Origin: Sambucus nigra
Lineage: Eukaryota; Streptophyta; Magnoliopsida; Dipsacales; Adoxaceae
DNA: 64,000 nucleotides
Direction: 5' to 3'
NCBI GenBank assembly: GCA_949130495.1
Contig: CASBWL010000416.1
Coordinates: 372,001 to 436,000 of the forward strand
Position 1 is the first letter of the stretch, and every line of letters starts with the position of its first letter. Positions 10,258 to 20,032 of the stretch are shown here, piece by piece. The notes under the pieces were generated by a model that did not search any database, was not told the origin of the DNA, and worked only from the letters and a program-made list of their open reading frames with translations. The position numbers and the translations under genes are program-made.

Positions 10258-10935
10258 ACTTCCAGAAAGCTGAAAAATTGAGTTTTAGCCCAGAAACTTT
10301 ATATACTCTATTTTAAAGTTTTAATAAAATCTTTCTAAAAAATAAACAGCAGTTTAAAATAAAATTCACCCAATGAAAAATTATTCCAAGCTCCTATATA
10401 TATATTCAAATGCATTCATACCGTAGGAACAATGGAACCATGTTGATGACGTAGAAACGAGGCACTACAAACACGACATTTGATGAAGCTTTATGAACTT
10501 GGTCGCTACGTTTTCAAATTTAGAATGTCATTGGCTTGAAGGATGGTCAATAACTTTATCCTGTGACTCAAACGTTTTTGTCCGGAATTGAGCCAAAACT
10601 ACAAAGGACTCAATTGAAAATTTGTGTCCTTACAGTCCTTTATAAACTCAAATGAATGACAATCTTATTCAATACTAATATATGAAATTGCTAGTCATAA
10701 GTGGAACATATGAGCCACTATTATCTATCCTAGCTACATGTTTTAATAAGAGATGTACTAAAGCCATCTCATTTTTTCTCTCCAACATCATATAGTGCTT
10801 AAAAGTAATTGTATATTATGTTTTAAAAGATAATAATGTGTTGCATGGGAGAAAAAATGAATATGACTTTAGCACAATCCTTTTAACTATGAGAAAATAT
10901 TCCAGATAAAAACACAGTTAATATTGAAATGTTAC
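10258..10935. other. No gene recognised
   Basis: AT-rich sequence following the palindrome cluster. No open frame, RNA gene or repeated segment is visible. Confidence 0.4.
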
Positions 10936-11957
10936 TGTAACACCCCGTATTTTTAATGATTTTTCTATAGGGATTAATGAAATAAAAAATAAAAAATTAA
11001 ACCAGTTTAAAATAAATATTAATTAGTGAGACAATGGTTAATATTTAATCATATTGAGTATTACTTAGTGAATGAGTAATAAATAAATAAGAACGTATTA
11101 TGATTATCGTGAGTGAGAAATATGACAGTTATAGTAATTTAGTCGGGACTCGTGTGTAAGTCGTGTCGGGACTTAAATTTACGAGATAAAATATAATTTA
11201 ATTATGGATCGTCCAAATGGTCATTTCGAGTACGCCAGTGTGTCCGAAAGGATCGAAATGGTCTGAAAAGTGTATTTGGGGGTTGGATTGGGTCCCGGAA
11301 TATTTTTAGGTCAAACTGGCACCCTAGAGGGGTATTTTGGTCTTTTAGATTTTGGGGAAAAGAACCTATGAATTTTAAAGGTTTATATCATCAGTTATGT
11401 TAAGGGGGTTAGGGTTAAAAGTTACCAAAATATAGAGAGGCCATTATAGGAGGAAGAGAAGACTTCTAAGGCTTCGCACACCCTTTTTTGCATCACCACC
11501 ACCATCGAAATTTAGATCGGGAGGAGAGGAAGACAATCCCAACATTTTTTTGCAGAAAATCAGGCCTGCAATTCTAGGTAAGTGTTTATCTTGCTAAATT
11601 GAATGCATATATTATCCATGTTAGAGTTGGATTGAATAATACCCATGAATAAATGAATTAGGCTTAAATTTGGTGAATTAATTTATGATCTTGGGTAGGA
11701 ATTGCATGTAGATTGAATTCTTGTGTGAATTGAAAATGAAATAAGATTATAGGTGATGATAATAATAGACAAAATCTGGGTTTTGTGGATGTTCTTGAAT
11801 AAAAAGAATAACATAGGGTTCTTAGAGTTAAATTGAAGATTTAGTGTGATTTAAATGACCCTCTTTGATGTTTTGATGTTACGATTACGTTAGAAATCAT
11901 TTATACATGTTGTTATAGGGTCTAGTAGGCTTGGTTGGGAGTTTGAGAAATTATCAT
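10936..11957 (+). mobile_element. LTR fragment, probably Ty3/gypsy, plus orientation
   Basis: The sequence starts 'tgtaacaccccgtatttt', a typical 5' LTR start of Tekay/Del-type gypsy elements. About 500 bases in are a transcript-leader-like part ('ggaggaagagaag...cttcgcacaccc', pyrimidine- and purine-rich tracts) and a 'ctaggtaagtg' donor-like site. No internal domain or second copy is present, and the fragment is cut at 11,958 by the next element's LTR. The family call is from the start motif and overall look only. Confidence 0.5.
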
Positions 11958-12488
11958 TGTTGATGCAAAAAACTAGACTAAGCCTAATTAATTGATCACA
12001 GATAAAGTAAGTAAAACAAATAAGACACAAGAAATTTTTAAAGTGGTTCAGCTTAATAGAATAGCCTACGTCCACTGTTATGTATTGACTGCCTTGAGTT
12101 GTTTTTCGATCCCTTGCAATGAGGGTGATATAATGTATTTATAGCCCAAGGAGGGTCTTGATCGTTGCCATGTGAAAGGATGGAATGCCTTTATTTACTA
12201 GGCATTTACATCAATACATAATGAGAATTAATTATATAAACACTGTCGCTTCATAGGCAATACAGACTATAAGACTGCTTGCGCTTGGTTGGTTGTACAT
12301 AATGGATTTTCAGCTGTTGGTCGAGCTTCACTGTTGGTTGGACAACCATGTTGGCCGGGCTTCCCAGATGGTCGGATAACCATGTTGGTCGGGCTTTCCT
12401 ATCATGCTGACTTGGACTTGTGCCACATAGGATGACACGTACTGGCATGTAATTGGTCCATGTAGGATGGTAAATTTTGGTATCAACA
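11958..12488 (-). mobile_element. 3' LTR of a minus-strand Tat-like Ty3/gypsy element
   Basis: The segment is bounded by TGTTGATGC at the left and GGTATCAACA at the right, so it has TG...CA ends and a 7-base terminal inverted repeat (TGTTGAT/ATCAACA). The right side is followed by 'gaagcccccaatg', which on the minus strand reads CATTGGGGGCTTC, a polypurine tract. The element is therefore on the minus strand with its interior to the right. The 'aaagtggttcagctt' and 'cctacgtccactg' motifs are widespread in plant LTRs. The 5' LTR partner is not in the window. Confidence 0.7.
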
Positions 12489-12501
12489 GAAGCCCCCAAT
12501 G
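12489..12501 (-). promoter_or_regulatory. Polypurine tract of the Tat-like element
   Basis: CATTGGGGGCTTC on the minus strand abuts the LTR. It is the expected plus-strand DNA priming site during reverse transcription and fixes the element's orientation. Confidence 0.6.
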
Positions 12502-12928
12502 TTTTATACTTGGAGTTGATGCAAACGTGTGGAATATTATGCTTTGGCAGTAGCTCGGGCTGTTTGGTTGGCTGCAGAGCTTCCAGACTTGTGAAATTTA
12601 CTCACTTAATTGACAGTTTTTAGCGCGAATGGCAATTTTATAAATATTTTAAATTTTAGAGAATATTTTTGGTGTATCTTTGTCTTTTCATTTGTTAGCC
12701 ACCGTAAATCCAACCGTCATTCACTTTAATCATTACTTTGCCCAGCTTTCGATGCGTCTTATAAAAAGGGCAGTAAAAACTTCGATTATTTTTTACCTCT
12801 TATTTCTGATTCTACTACTGTGTTCTTTGCTTTCATGCAATCGTTTTCTTTTCTGTCTTTAGTTCTTGCTGAATCCTTAAATCTTTGTAAGAATCTTTCT
12901 TCCATTCCTCTTATTTGTTTTCTTCATC
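12502..12928. other. Upstream region of the extra ORF
   Basis: Non-coding sequence between the polypurine tract and the extra plus-strand ORF. It contains a TATA box (12,760-12,769) and a T/C-rich leader running to the ATG at 12,929. Confidence 0.5.
12760..12769 (+). promoter_or_regulatory. TATA box for the plus-strand extra ORF
   Basis: 'tataaaaagg' lies about 165 bases upstream of the ATG, with a pyrimidine-rich leader between. It suggests that the extra ORF was transcribed independently, opposite to the retroelement's own genes. Confidence 0.55.
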
Positions 12929-14171
12929 ATGGTTTACTCTATCGAGTCACTTGATAAGTTCAGAATTGATTTTAATATTCCATCTTGGGTTGTATTAGAA
13001 CATCCCACTTTTCTTTCTGATTTTTTCTCTCTGGTGAGGGTCATTGGTTCCCCTCCATCTTTATTGTTGAATGTGGTTTCACGTTTCCTCCCAATCCCGT
13101 GTGTTTGGAGTTTTGTCAATATTTTGGCATTGTACCTGCAAAAGTGGCTCCTAACACATGGAGAGTTGTTAATGGAGTTTAAAGGTTATATCAAATTTCT
13201 GGAACCCATCTAGGAATTTCAGAAATTATGTTTTGTTATAAATGGGTAACTAGTGATACTACCTTTTATTTGAAAACTAGGGCTGTTAGTAAAGCTTTGG
13301 TAGTTAATCTCCCTGATTCTAATAGGGATTATTTTGAACATGGAGTCGTTGTAAAAAATTATCAACATGCCCCTTTAGTTGGAGGTGCCAAATACCAAGG
13401 ACCTAGATGTCCGCTCTTTGGCAATGGAATAGGTTGTTTTATGTTTTAGTAACTTTTCCCTATATATGTTTGATAAAATGTCATGCTAACGGTAATTTTA
13501 TAAATTGATTTGCAGTTGAGCAAAAAAGAAAGTGCCCCAAAGAGAGTGAAGTGAATTTGAAAGAGCTAAAGTTTATCTGGGGTCTTCATAAGGTAGTTGC
13601 TGAAGAGCACGTTAGGTCTGCTTCCTATCTTCTCCAGTATAAAAACACTATTTCTTCTTTTATTGCCAGACTTGTTGCCTCTCCTACTCTAGTAATTCAT
13701 CTTGAACAAGAGGTTGCTGTTGAATCTGATACCTCTTTGTCTAAAATCATAAAGAAAAGGAAGTTTTATGACCTTTACAACATTAGTGCTTCTGGTTCCC
13801 AATCATCTATTGAAGGAGCCAAAAATAAAACAAGGGATGTTATGAAGCCCCCAGCTCCCAAAGGTCCAGCCCCTAAGGATCCAGCCCCAAAAAACCTGGG
13901 TCCTAAGGATGTAGCTCCCAAAGAGGTTGAAGCTCCTCTGAGGAGACTTAGGAGAGGGCTTGCAGAGAAGCAAGTCAACCAAGTGACCGATCGACTGTCC
14001 TTGGTTGATTTAACCTCTTTTGATGATGTTCCTCCAACAACTATTACTCCTGGTTTGGCTAGGAAGTTGATAAAATATGGTACTCTTCCATACCACAGGG
14101 GGGTGGATACCATGCTCCCTAGAACAAGGGTATATGAATTGGTTGTTCAGAACCTTGCATCAGTAAGTAAT
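12929..14171 (+). pseudogene. Antisense extra ORF of the Tat-like element, N-terminal part (gypsy-type 'Transposase_28'-like)
   Basis: Starting at an ATG, the reading gives a Leu/Val/Phe-rich domain. A frameshift near 13,214 leads to a piece (13,228-13,449) with 'NLPDSNRDYF', and then a Pro/Lys-rich linker with repeated 'APK' units (13,551-14,165). This order resembles the plant 'putative gypsy type transposon' (Transposase_28) proteins. These form the extra ORF that Tat-lineage gypsy elements often carry near the 3' LTR on the opposite strand. That fits the position here, right next to a minus-strand 3' LTR and polypurine tract. The last exon ends at a good donor, 'gcatca|gtaagtaat', and the inserted gag-only element lies just inside that intron. 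In-frame stops and frameshifts make it a pseudogene. Its biochemical function is unknown. Confidence 0.55.
14167..14171 (+). repeat. Target-site duplication GTAAT, left copy
   Basis: GTAAT immediately precedes the left LTR. The same five bases follow the right LTR at 17,443-17,447, as expected for retroviral-type integrase insertion. Confidence 0.9.
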
Positions 14172-14683
14172 TGTTGATTTTAGCTCTCCTATTTTTCAGT
14201 TTTGGTTTATTTACAAATTTGCCATTTTGGCTCAAATCTATAAATACAAGTGTTATTTCTAGGTTTTGAGAGAGGACAAGTTTGAGAGCTATTTTGTGAG
14301 TTATCAAAGCTAAAGAGAGATTGAGCTCCCATTTGAGGGGTGAGTTCTTGTGAGGTTGTGAGTGACTTTCTAAGAGAGATAAATTGTGTGTGTGTATAAC
14401 CTTTGGGTTCCTCCATTTATCTATAAAAAGAAGAAATCCTCCTTGGTGGATGTAGCCCAAATTTGGGTGAACCACGGTATATCGTTGTTGTTTTGCTTTG
14501 ATGATTGCTTGTATGTTCTTATTGTCACTTCATTGATGCTTGGTTGATTTGATTGGGAGTTTGCACACTAGTTCATTTTCGGAACAAGGTCTTGGGTGTT
14601 TTCCGCACACCAAGTGTTTGATAAAATTCCCGAGTGAGTTTTATCGTCTTGGTCGCTAGAGATAGTCTTGCTTTAGCGCAACA
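14172..14683 (+). repeat. 5' LTR of the gag-only element
   Basis: 512 bases, TG...CA ends, near-identical to 16,931-17,442. It contains 'ctataaataca' (near 14,239), a probable TATA box for the element's transcript. Confidence 0.93.
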
Positions 14684-14685
14684 AG

Positions 14686-14697
14686 TGGTATCAGAGC
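14686..14697 (+). promoter_or_regulatory. Primer binding site (tRNA-Met)
   Basis: TGGTATCAGAGC follows the 5' LTR after two bases. It is complementary to the 3' end of initiator tRNA-Met, the usual primer of plant copia elements. Confidence 0.92.
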
Positions 14698-14781
14698 TTT
14701 GGTTGCATTGTTTGCCCGGTATTTTGGTTCGAGGTTGAATCAATTTTGGCAATTTTGGCATAGCTTTTGTTTTTGTTCCAA

Positions 14782-15417
14782 ATGATGGAAAATGTGGAGA
14801 GTACTCGAGAATCAACCTCTACGAGCGGAGTCTCTAAGAGATGGGATCCGAGTTATGGATCAAGTGGCTTAATGAAGACGGACATGAAGGCTTTTGATGA
14901 GAAGATCAATTTCGGGTTATGGCAAAGACGAATGCGAGGCGTTCTTGTCCAACAGAGGTTGGAATTAGCATTGTTGGGGGTAGAGGGACGACCGGTAGGC
15001 ATGACCGATGCCGAGTGGATTGACATTGATCAAAGAGCGGCTTCGTGTATTGAGATGCTTATCACGGATGATGTGTTGAATAATGTGATAGCGGAGACCA
15101 CGGCTAAAGGCATGTGGGATAAGCTAGAAGAGATTTATTTGGGAAAGTCGTTGTCAAATAAATTGTTCCTCAAGAAGAAACTCTTCAAGCTTGAGATGAA
15201 GGAGGGTGAGGATATGATGAAGCATATCAAAGTTTTTAATGCCTTGATAAATGACTTGAATCGGATAGACGTTCAATTCATTGAGGAGGATCGAGCATTG
15301 TTGTTGCTTGCATCATTACCCGATTCATACGAGCATTTTGTGACCACGCTCATGTTTGGGAAGTCTACGCTCCGGTGCAACGAGATTGTGCAAGATATTC
15401 ATCTCATGTCACGATGA
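14782..15417 (+). CDS. Gag (capsid part) of the gag-only element
   Basis: From tandem ATGs at 14,782/14,785 the frame runs about 211 codons to a TGA. Recognisable copia Gag features are 'FGLWQRRMRGVL' near the start (the usual NFxxWxxxM motif), 'AKGMWDKLEEIY' in the middle, and 'LLLASLPDSYEHFVTTLM' near the end, the typical UBN2/retrotran_gag core. Gag forms the virus-like particle that packages element RNA. The frame stops just before the zinc knuckle, which continues in another frame. This is either a mutation or a frameshift site. The upstream TTG at 14,767 is not needed. Confidence 0.85.
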   Translation: MMENVESTRESTSTSGVSKRWDPSYGSSGLMKTDMKAFDEKINFGLWQRRMRGVLVQQRLELALLGVEGRPVGMTDAEWIDIDQRAASCIEMLITDDVLNNVIAETTAKGMWDKLEEIYLGKSLSNKLFLKKKLFKLEMKEGEDMMKHIKVFNALINDLNRIDVQFIEEDRALLLLASLPDSYEHFVTTLMFGKSTLRCNEIVQDIHLMSR

Positions 15418-16257
15418 GAAAGAAGGAAGGTGGAGGTGACGGGTATTCCCATAATGAAGGCCTTATGGCGAGAGATGGAGGTGGGCAAAATGGCGGGAGG
15501 AACTCCAACCGGGGATTTAATGACGGTAGTAGGTCTAGATCGAGGGGTGTTGGTGGTAAAGGGCCGAAATGCTACAAGTGCCGGGAATGGGGTCATATGA
15601 TCCGAGAATGTCCTTTGTGGAACGACAAGGTTAAGGGCAAGGTTGATTCCGAGAGGGCAACGGTAGCGAGTGCGAATTATGAAGATGAACTTGGAGAACT
15701 TCTCACAATCTCCAAGGTTAACTCTCTTTCCCAAGATGATTGGATATTAGATTCGGGATCGTCGGATCACGTTTGCTCCAAGAGGGAATATTTTGAGACT
15801 TTCACAGAAAATGGAAAAGGTTCCATGTCTTTGGCTAACGGAGAGAAGGTTTCCGTTGAGGGTGTCGGGACGGTGAAACTCAAGATGTTCGATGGGGGTG
15901 GAACGCACTTTGGGTGGTGTGGCCTATGTCCCAAAGTTGCGAAAGAATTTGATATCCATTAGCCGTTTGGATTCCAAGGGTTGCCGGGTGTCGGTGGCGG
16001 GTCGAGTCTTGAAAGTCACACGCGGTTGTATGGTCCTAGCGAGGGGAGAGAGGAGAGAGGGGTTGTATCGTCTAAATCAGACTTCGAGGAAGACGGGGAA
16101 GCGGTGTGCACAAGTGATCGAACGTTCGAGGCATGTCTCGTTTGTGAACAAAGCGGAGACATCGGGTGCTAGCTTTCCAAGAGTAGACGGTAGTGATGGG
16201 AGAATACCTACTAGTGGAGGGGATGGATCGAAGTCCCCCTCCAGGGCCAACGGGTGA
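15418..16257 (+). pseudogene. Nucleocapsid zinc knuckle, protease and pre-integrase remnant
   Basis: A second frame (to 15,962) carries a basic Arg/Gly-rich stretch and an intact CCHC knuckle at 15,570-15,611 (CYKCREWGHMIREC). It then carries the aspartic protease motif 'WILDSGSSDHV' with Asp-Ser-Gly near 15,748. A frameshift near 15,890 continues into 'GGVAYVPKLRKNLISISRL', the usual sequence between copia protease and integrase, and the frame ends at 16,257. The HHCC and DDE parts of integrase and all of reverse transcriptase and RNase H are absent. The two frame changes relative to Gag would prevent a single polyprotein unless frameshifting occurs. Confidence 0.8.
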
Positions 16258-16930
16258 TGTTGACCCGGTTTAGTTGCACACATGCATTGGCCAATTGGAA
16301 TCGAGGTGTAGGACTGTGATGGATTCGAGGTGTGTGTAGCTAGTTCAAGGAAGGTCGATGAGTTATTGTTTGCGAGCATTGGCAAACGGGAGTTTTTCGT
16401 GACAAAGACTTGGTACATCTTTCGAGGGTGAGATTTGGACGGTGTGGGAGGTGAGGAATTTTCCCTCTCATCCGTGGTTATTTCTCAAGGTGGAAGATGG
16501 TGTTGATGTGTTTGAATGTTTCGTGTAAAGAAGGTGTATGCTATATGTATTGTGTGGGGGTGTACTCACCGGGTTACATGAGGAGCGAGCTTCACCGTAT
16601 GGTTACATGGGAAGCATTCAGGGGAGTTCTTAGTTTAGAACTTGGTTCCTCGGCGGGTGGAGTCGTTTGGAGTCTTGGAGTGAAGACTTGCGGTATCTCA
16701 CTTCATGGTTGAAGTTTGAGGTGGCTTAGCGTCGGGTGGAGCGTATTATCTTGTTAGATGTCGGGATGATCTTAGAGCGGATTTGATGTTTGCATTCCGA
16801 GTTCGGTTGGATCATGAGGATCGCCTGGGGGAATCGCATTAGCTTGGTAGATGGTGGGACAGTCTTCAAGCGGGTTCAATTTCAGCATTCTAGAGATTGG
16901 TTGGATCGTCAGGATCGCCAAGGTGGAGTT
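16258..16930 (+). other. Non-coding 3' part of the gag-only element
   Basis: This sits where integrase and reverse transcriptase should be. It is G-rich sequence with several 'gatcgcc' and 'agcgggttc'-like short repeats (16,760-16,925), without a recognisable domain. It ends in a purine-rich 'aaggtggagtt' directly before the right LTR. Confidence 0.6.
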
Positions 16931-17442
16931 TGTTGATTTTGGCTCTCCTATTTTTCAGTTTTGGTTTATTTACAAATTTGCCATTTTGGCTCAAATCTAT
17001 AAATACAAGTGTTATTTCTAGGTTTTGAGAGAGGACAAGTTTGAGAGCTATTTTGTGAGTTATCAAAGCTAAAGAGAGATTGAGCTCCCATTTGAGGGGT
17101 GAGTTCTTGTGAGGTTGTGAGTGACTTTCTAAGAGAGATAAATTGTGTGTGTGTATAACCTTTGGGTTCCTCTATTTATCTATAGAAAGAAGAAATCCTC
17201 CTTGGTGGATGTAGCCCAAATTTGGATGAACCACGGTATATCGTTGTTGTTTTGATTTGATGATTGCTTGTATGTTCTTATTGTCACTTCATTGATGCTT
17301 GGTTGATTTGATTGGGAGTTTGCACACTAGTTCATTTTCGGAACAAGGTCTTGGGTGTTTTCCGCACACCAAGTGTTTGATAAAATTCCCGAGTGAGTTT
17401 TATCGTCTTGGTCGCTAGAGATCGTCTTGCTTTAGCGCAACA
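16931..17442 (+). repeat. 3' LTR of the gag-only element
   Basis: 512 bases, a near-identical copy of 14,172-14,683, followed by the GTAAT target duplication. Confidence 0.93.
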
Positions 17443-17521
17443 GTAATTTCTCTTTTCTTGCCTTGGTTGTTTCTTATATCTCTCGTATACTCATTTTGAT
17501 TTTTATCTTTCACGGTTCTTA

Positions 17522-18243
17522 GTACACTTCAATAATATACTGGAAAAGGATGATGCAATTAAGGATTTTTCTTCTTCGAATGAGGTGGAGGAAGCTTTGT
17601 ATAGTTTGAAGAAGTCTTTGCTTAAATCTCAACAGGCCTTGGAGACTGAGAGGAGCACTTGGGCAGAGAAACTGAAGACACCTAAAACTTCTCGTCAAAC
17701 GTCTGATACAAATGCTCTTGAAGTTGAGCGTAGGGCTAAGGACGTTGGGCTTCAGAAAGAGGAAGTTGTGCGCAAGAAAGAGGAAACTGAGCTTCAGAAA
17801 GAGGAAGCTGAGAGCAGGGCAAAGGCTGCTGAAGAGCTTGTATTATCTGCCAAAGCTAAGAGAAAGTCTGCAGTGAAGGCTTCCTTCAGTGCTGGTTGGG
17901 ACAAGGGCTAGAACAAATCCATTTCCGCTGCTTCTGCTCAGATTGAGTATGTGAACCAAAAATATTTCAGAGATGGTTGGGTTGCTGCCCTTTAAGAGTT
18001 GAACACAAATAGAGACTCTAAACTTTTTTAGAGGTATATGCATAGTCCTCCTCCAGTCATAGAGGATAAGGTTAAAGATGAATCTGCTTCTGAAGAGTCT
18101 TCATTTATGGTTGAGTCTGCTACCAGACAACCTGAAGTCCATGAGTCTTTTATTCCTCCAACTGAGCAAATAGAGCAACTCCAGCCTACATCCCCTTCTT
18201 CTGATCAGAGCAAGAAGGTTGAGAGTGATAGAGAGAAGGTGTA
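17522..18243 (+). pseudogene. Extra ORF of the Tat-like element, coiled-coil middle part
   Basis: This continues the extra ORF after the interrupted intron; a T/C-rich tract and 'ttcttag' acceptor lie just upstream. The reading has a Glu/Lys/Ala-rich coiled coil with near-repeated 'ELQKEEAE'-like units. A stop at 17,909-17,911 and further frame breaks follow, then an acidic Ser/Pro/Glu-rich stretch (18,038-18,243). This matches the coiled-coil C-terminal halves of plant Transposase_28-type gypsy proteins. It is not functional. Confidence 0.5.
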
Positions 18244-18428
18244 ATGTTGTTCGATATTTTTCTCTTTTACTTTTGTTGTTTCCTTTTCCTCTGTTTTCAT
18301 TGTACTTGAACTATTTGTTAACAATAAAAGAACCTTTTGTTGTTCCTTTTTGCCTCCTATTGATTATACTTGTTCTCCATTCTTATTTTTTATTGGTGAT
18401 TATTTCTTCTTGCTAGTTTATTACGAAG

Positions 18429-19200
18429 ATGGAACAACTGTCTTCCCATGATATCGAGCTACTGAGGAAATGCAATGTTTTTTTCAAAGCTGGCCATATG
18501 GACTTATCCAAAGAACAAATCACTCAATTGCTCGGTGATGATGCCTTAGAGCAGGTTAAAGAATCCTACAAGTATTTGAAGTACTTACTTGATCGGGCGG
18601 TAGCAAATATTGTTGCCTATTATGAAATGATATAAGAACTTCAAGAATAGTATAAGGAATCCATTGCGCTGCTGTGTCAGAGCTATGAGCAGAAGTATCA
18701 AAGTTTGAGTCTAGATCGAGGCTTTGATAAATTTGTCTCTGTTTATAATAAAAAGGAAGCTGTACTTAAACTTGAAATTGAAGAAACTAGGACTATTGCC
18801 AAACTCTCGGAAGAGGAGAATAATAATTTGAGGGATGAAGTGAATCTTCTGAAGTCTTCCTCTGGAGTTGTTGTTACTACTACAGATGAAGGTTACTCCT
18901 TTTTAGAAGCTGAAAATGCCAAATTGAGAGATGAATTGGAGGCATTGAAAAATATTAAGTCCGCTTCTTCTTCCCGAGCTAGAAATAGGCCTGGCAAAAG
19001 GAACTACAGAGGAAGTTAAAACCCAACATGCCCTTGCCAATCAAGATGCACAGCTAAAAGCAAAAGATCGAGATATTGCTGAGATGTCCCAAAAGCTGCA
19101 GACCTTATCTAAACAACTATACACTCAATCTTCCCAATTGGAGTTTAAGGAATGGGTACTCAAGAAGATGCAATCACAAGTCGATAAATTAACTTTTTAA
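18429..19200 (+). pseudogene. Extra ORF of the Tat-like element, C-terminal coiled coil
   Basis: An ATG at 18,429 opens 68 codons ending in TAA (18,633). The same kind of sequence resumes from 18,705 as a Leu/Glu/Lys heptad-rich coiled coil. A frameshift near 19,000 leads to a last coiled-coil stretch ('AEMSQKLQTLSKQLYTQ') that stops with TAA at 19,198-19,200. The whole is a decayed coiled-coil tail. The Tat-like sequence ends within about 70 bases, at the junction with the SIRE-like LTR. Confidence 0.5.
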
Positions 19201-19268
19201 TTCCATAAGAAACCCAGAGAATTTTGGATGGGTGGGTATAATGAAGCTTTGGGACATTGTGGGTGGGT

Positions 19269-19659
19269 ATAACTTTCTGAAATCTAACTTTTACCCACAA
19301 CACTTTTAAAACCATGATTTAATTAATTCAAAAATTATTTGAAAATTATTTAAAATGATTTAAAAAGGTTATAAAATAATTAAATTCGATTTTAAATGGA
19401 TTTGAAATGTTTTAAAAGACTACCAATGCAAATATGAATGAAATATTATGTAGTGCAGGTGTCCTATATTGGTTATAAGATAGAAATCACTTTACTTTAT
19501 GTTGATCTTGAGAATTTTCTTGGACATGATTTCTTTATTGAGCTTGTACCTTTGAGGAGATGGGGTTCTCATAAAATCTAACCTATTTTGTCTAGATATC
19601 CAAACTAGTTGGAACTCCTATATATGTAGACTCAAGTAAGTCAATATATAGTATTCTCA
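19269..19659 (-). repeat. Truncated 3' LTR of the SIRE-like element
   Basis: 391 bases closely similar to 36,111-36,503. Only the U3-side end remains; about 1.87 kb corresponding to 34,243-36,110 is missing, and the breakpoint near 19,269 joins Tat-like sequence. Confidence 0.85.
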
Positions 19660-20032
19660 ATCTCCCCCTTTGAATATTAGAGAAAAAATTCCCTTGAGTA
19701 TTCAAAACTCGTGGGTCAAAATGAAAAATCCTAGATGTCCTATACAAAAGTTCTAACTACCAATTCCTATCCTAGAATCGAAAATAAAGTAAAAAAAATA
19801 CATTACTCAACTATATACAGACCAATACCCTACAAAGTAGTAACATGCTATACAACGGGTCTGATGACAACATAAACACTAAATGGCATTTTAGTTGAGT
19901 TAGAATCAAGAATAGATAGAAAAATCGCTAAGAAATACTCAAGATCTTCTCCCCCAATTTTTATCAAATAGACAAGGGGTATAAATCATACAAAAATAGA
20001 GATTAATTGAGAGTTATCATGCCTATAGTTGT
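19660..20032 (-). other. Polypurine tract and 3' untranslated part of the SIRE-like element
   Basis: Next to the LTR the minus strand reads AAAGGGGGAGA (19,661-19,671), a clear polypurine tract. The rest separates it from the RNase H end. There is no sign of the extra envelope-like ORF that some SIRE elements have. Confidence 0.7.

Larger units (their letters stand above)
14172..17442 (+). mobile_element. Complete gag-only LTR retrotransposon (TR-GAG-type copia derivative)
   Basis: A 3271-base element with two 512-base LTRs (14,172-14,683 and 16,931-17,442) that begin TGTTGATTTT and end GCGCAACA. It has a tRNA-Met primer binding site, a polypurine-like 'aaggtggagtt' before the right LTR, and perfect GTAAT target duplications. 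By eye the LTRs differ at only about six or seven positions, so the insertion is recent. The interior encodes only Gag, a zinc knuckle, protease and a pre-integrase stretch, with frameshifts. No integrase, reverse transcriptase or RNase H is present. It would depend on an autonomous copia partner for movement. It interrupts the intron of the Tat-like extra ORF, so it is younger than that element. Confidence 0.93.
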
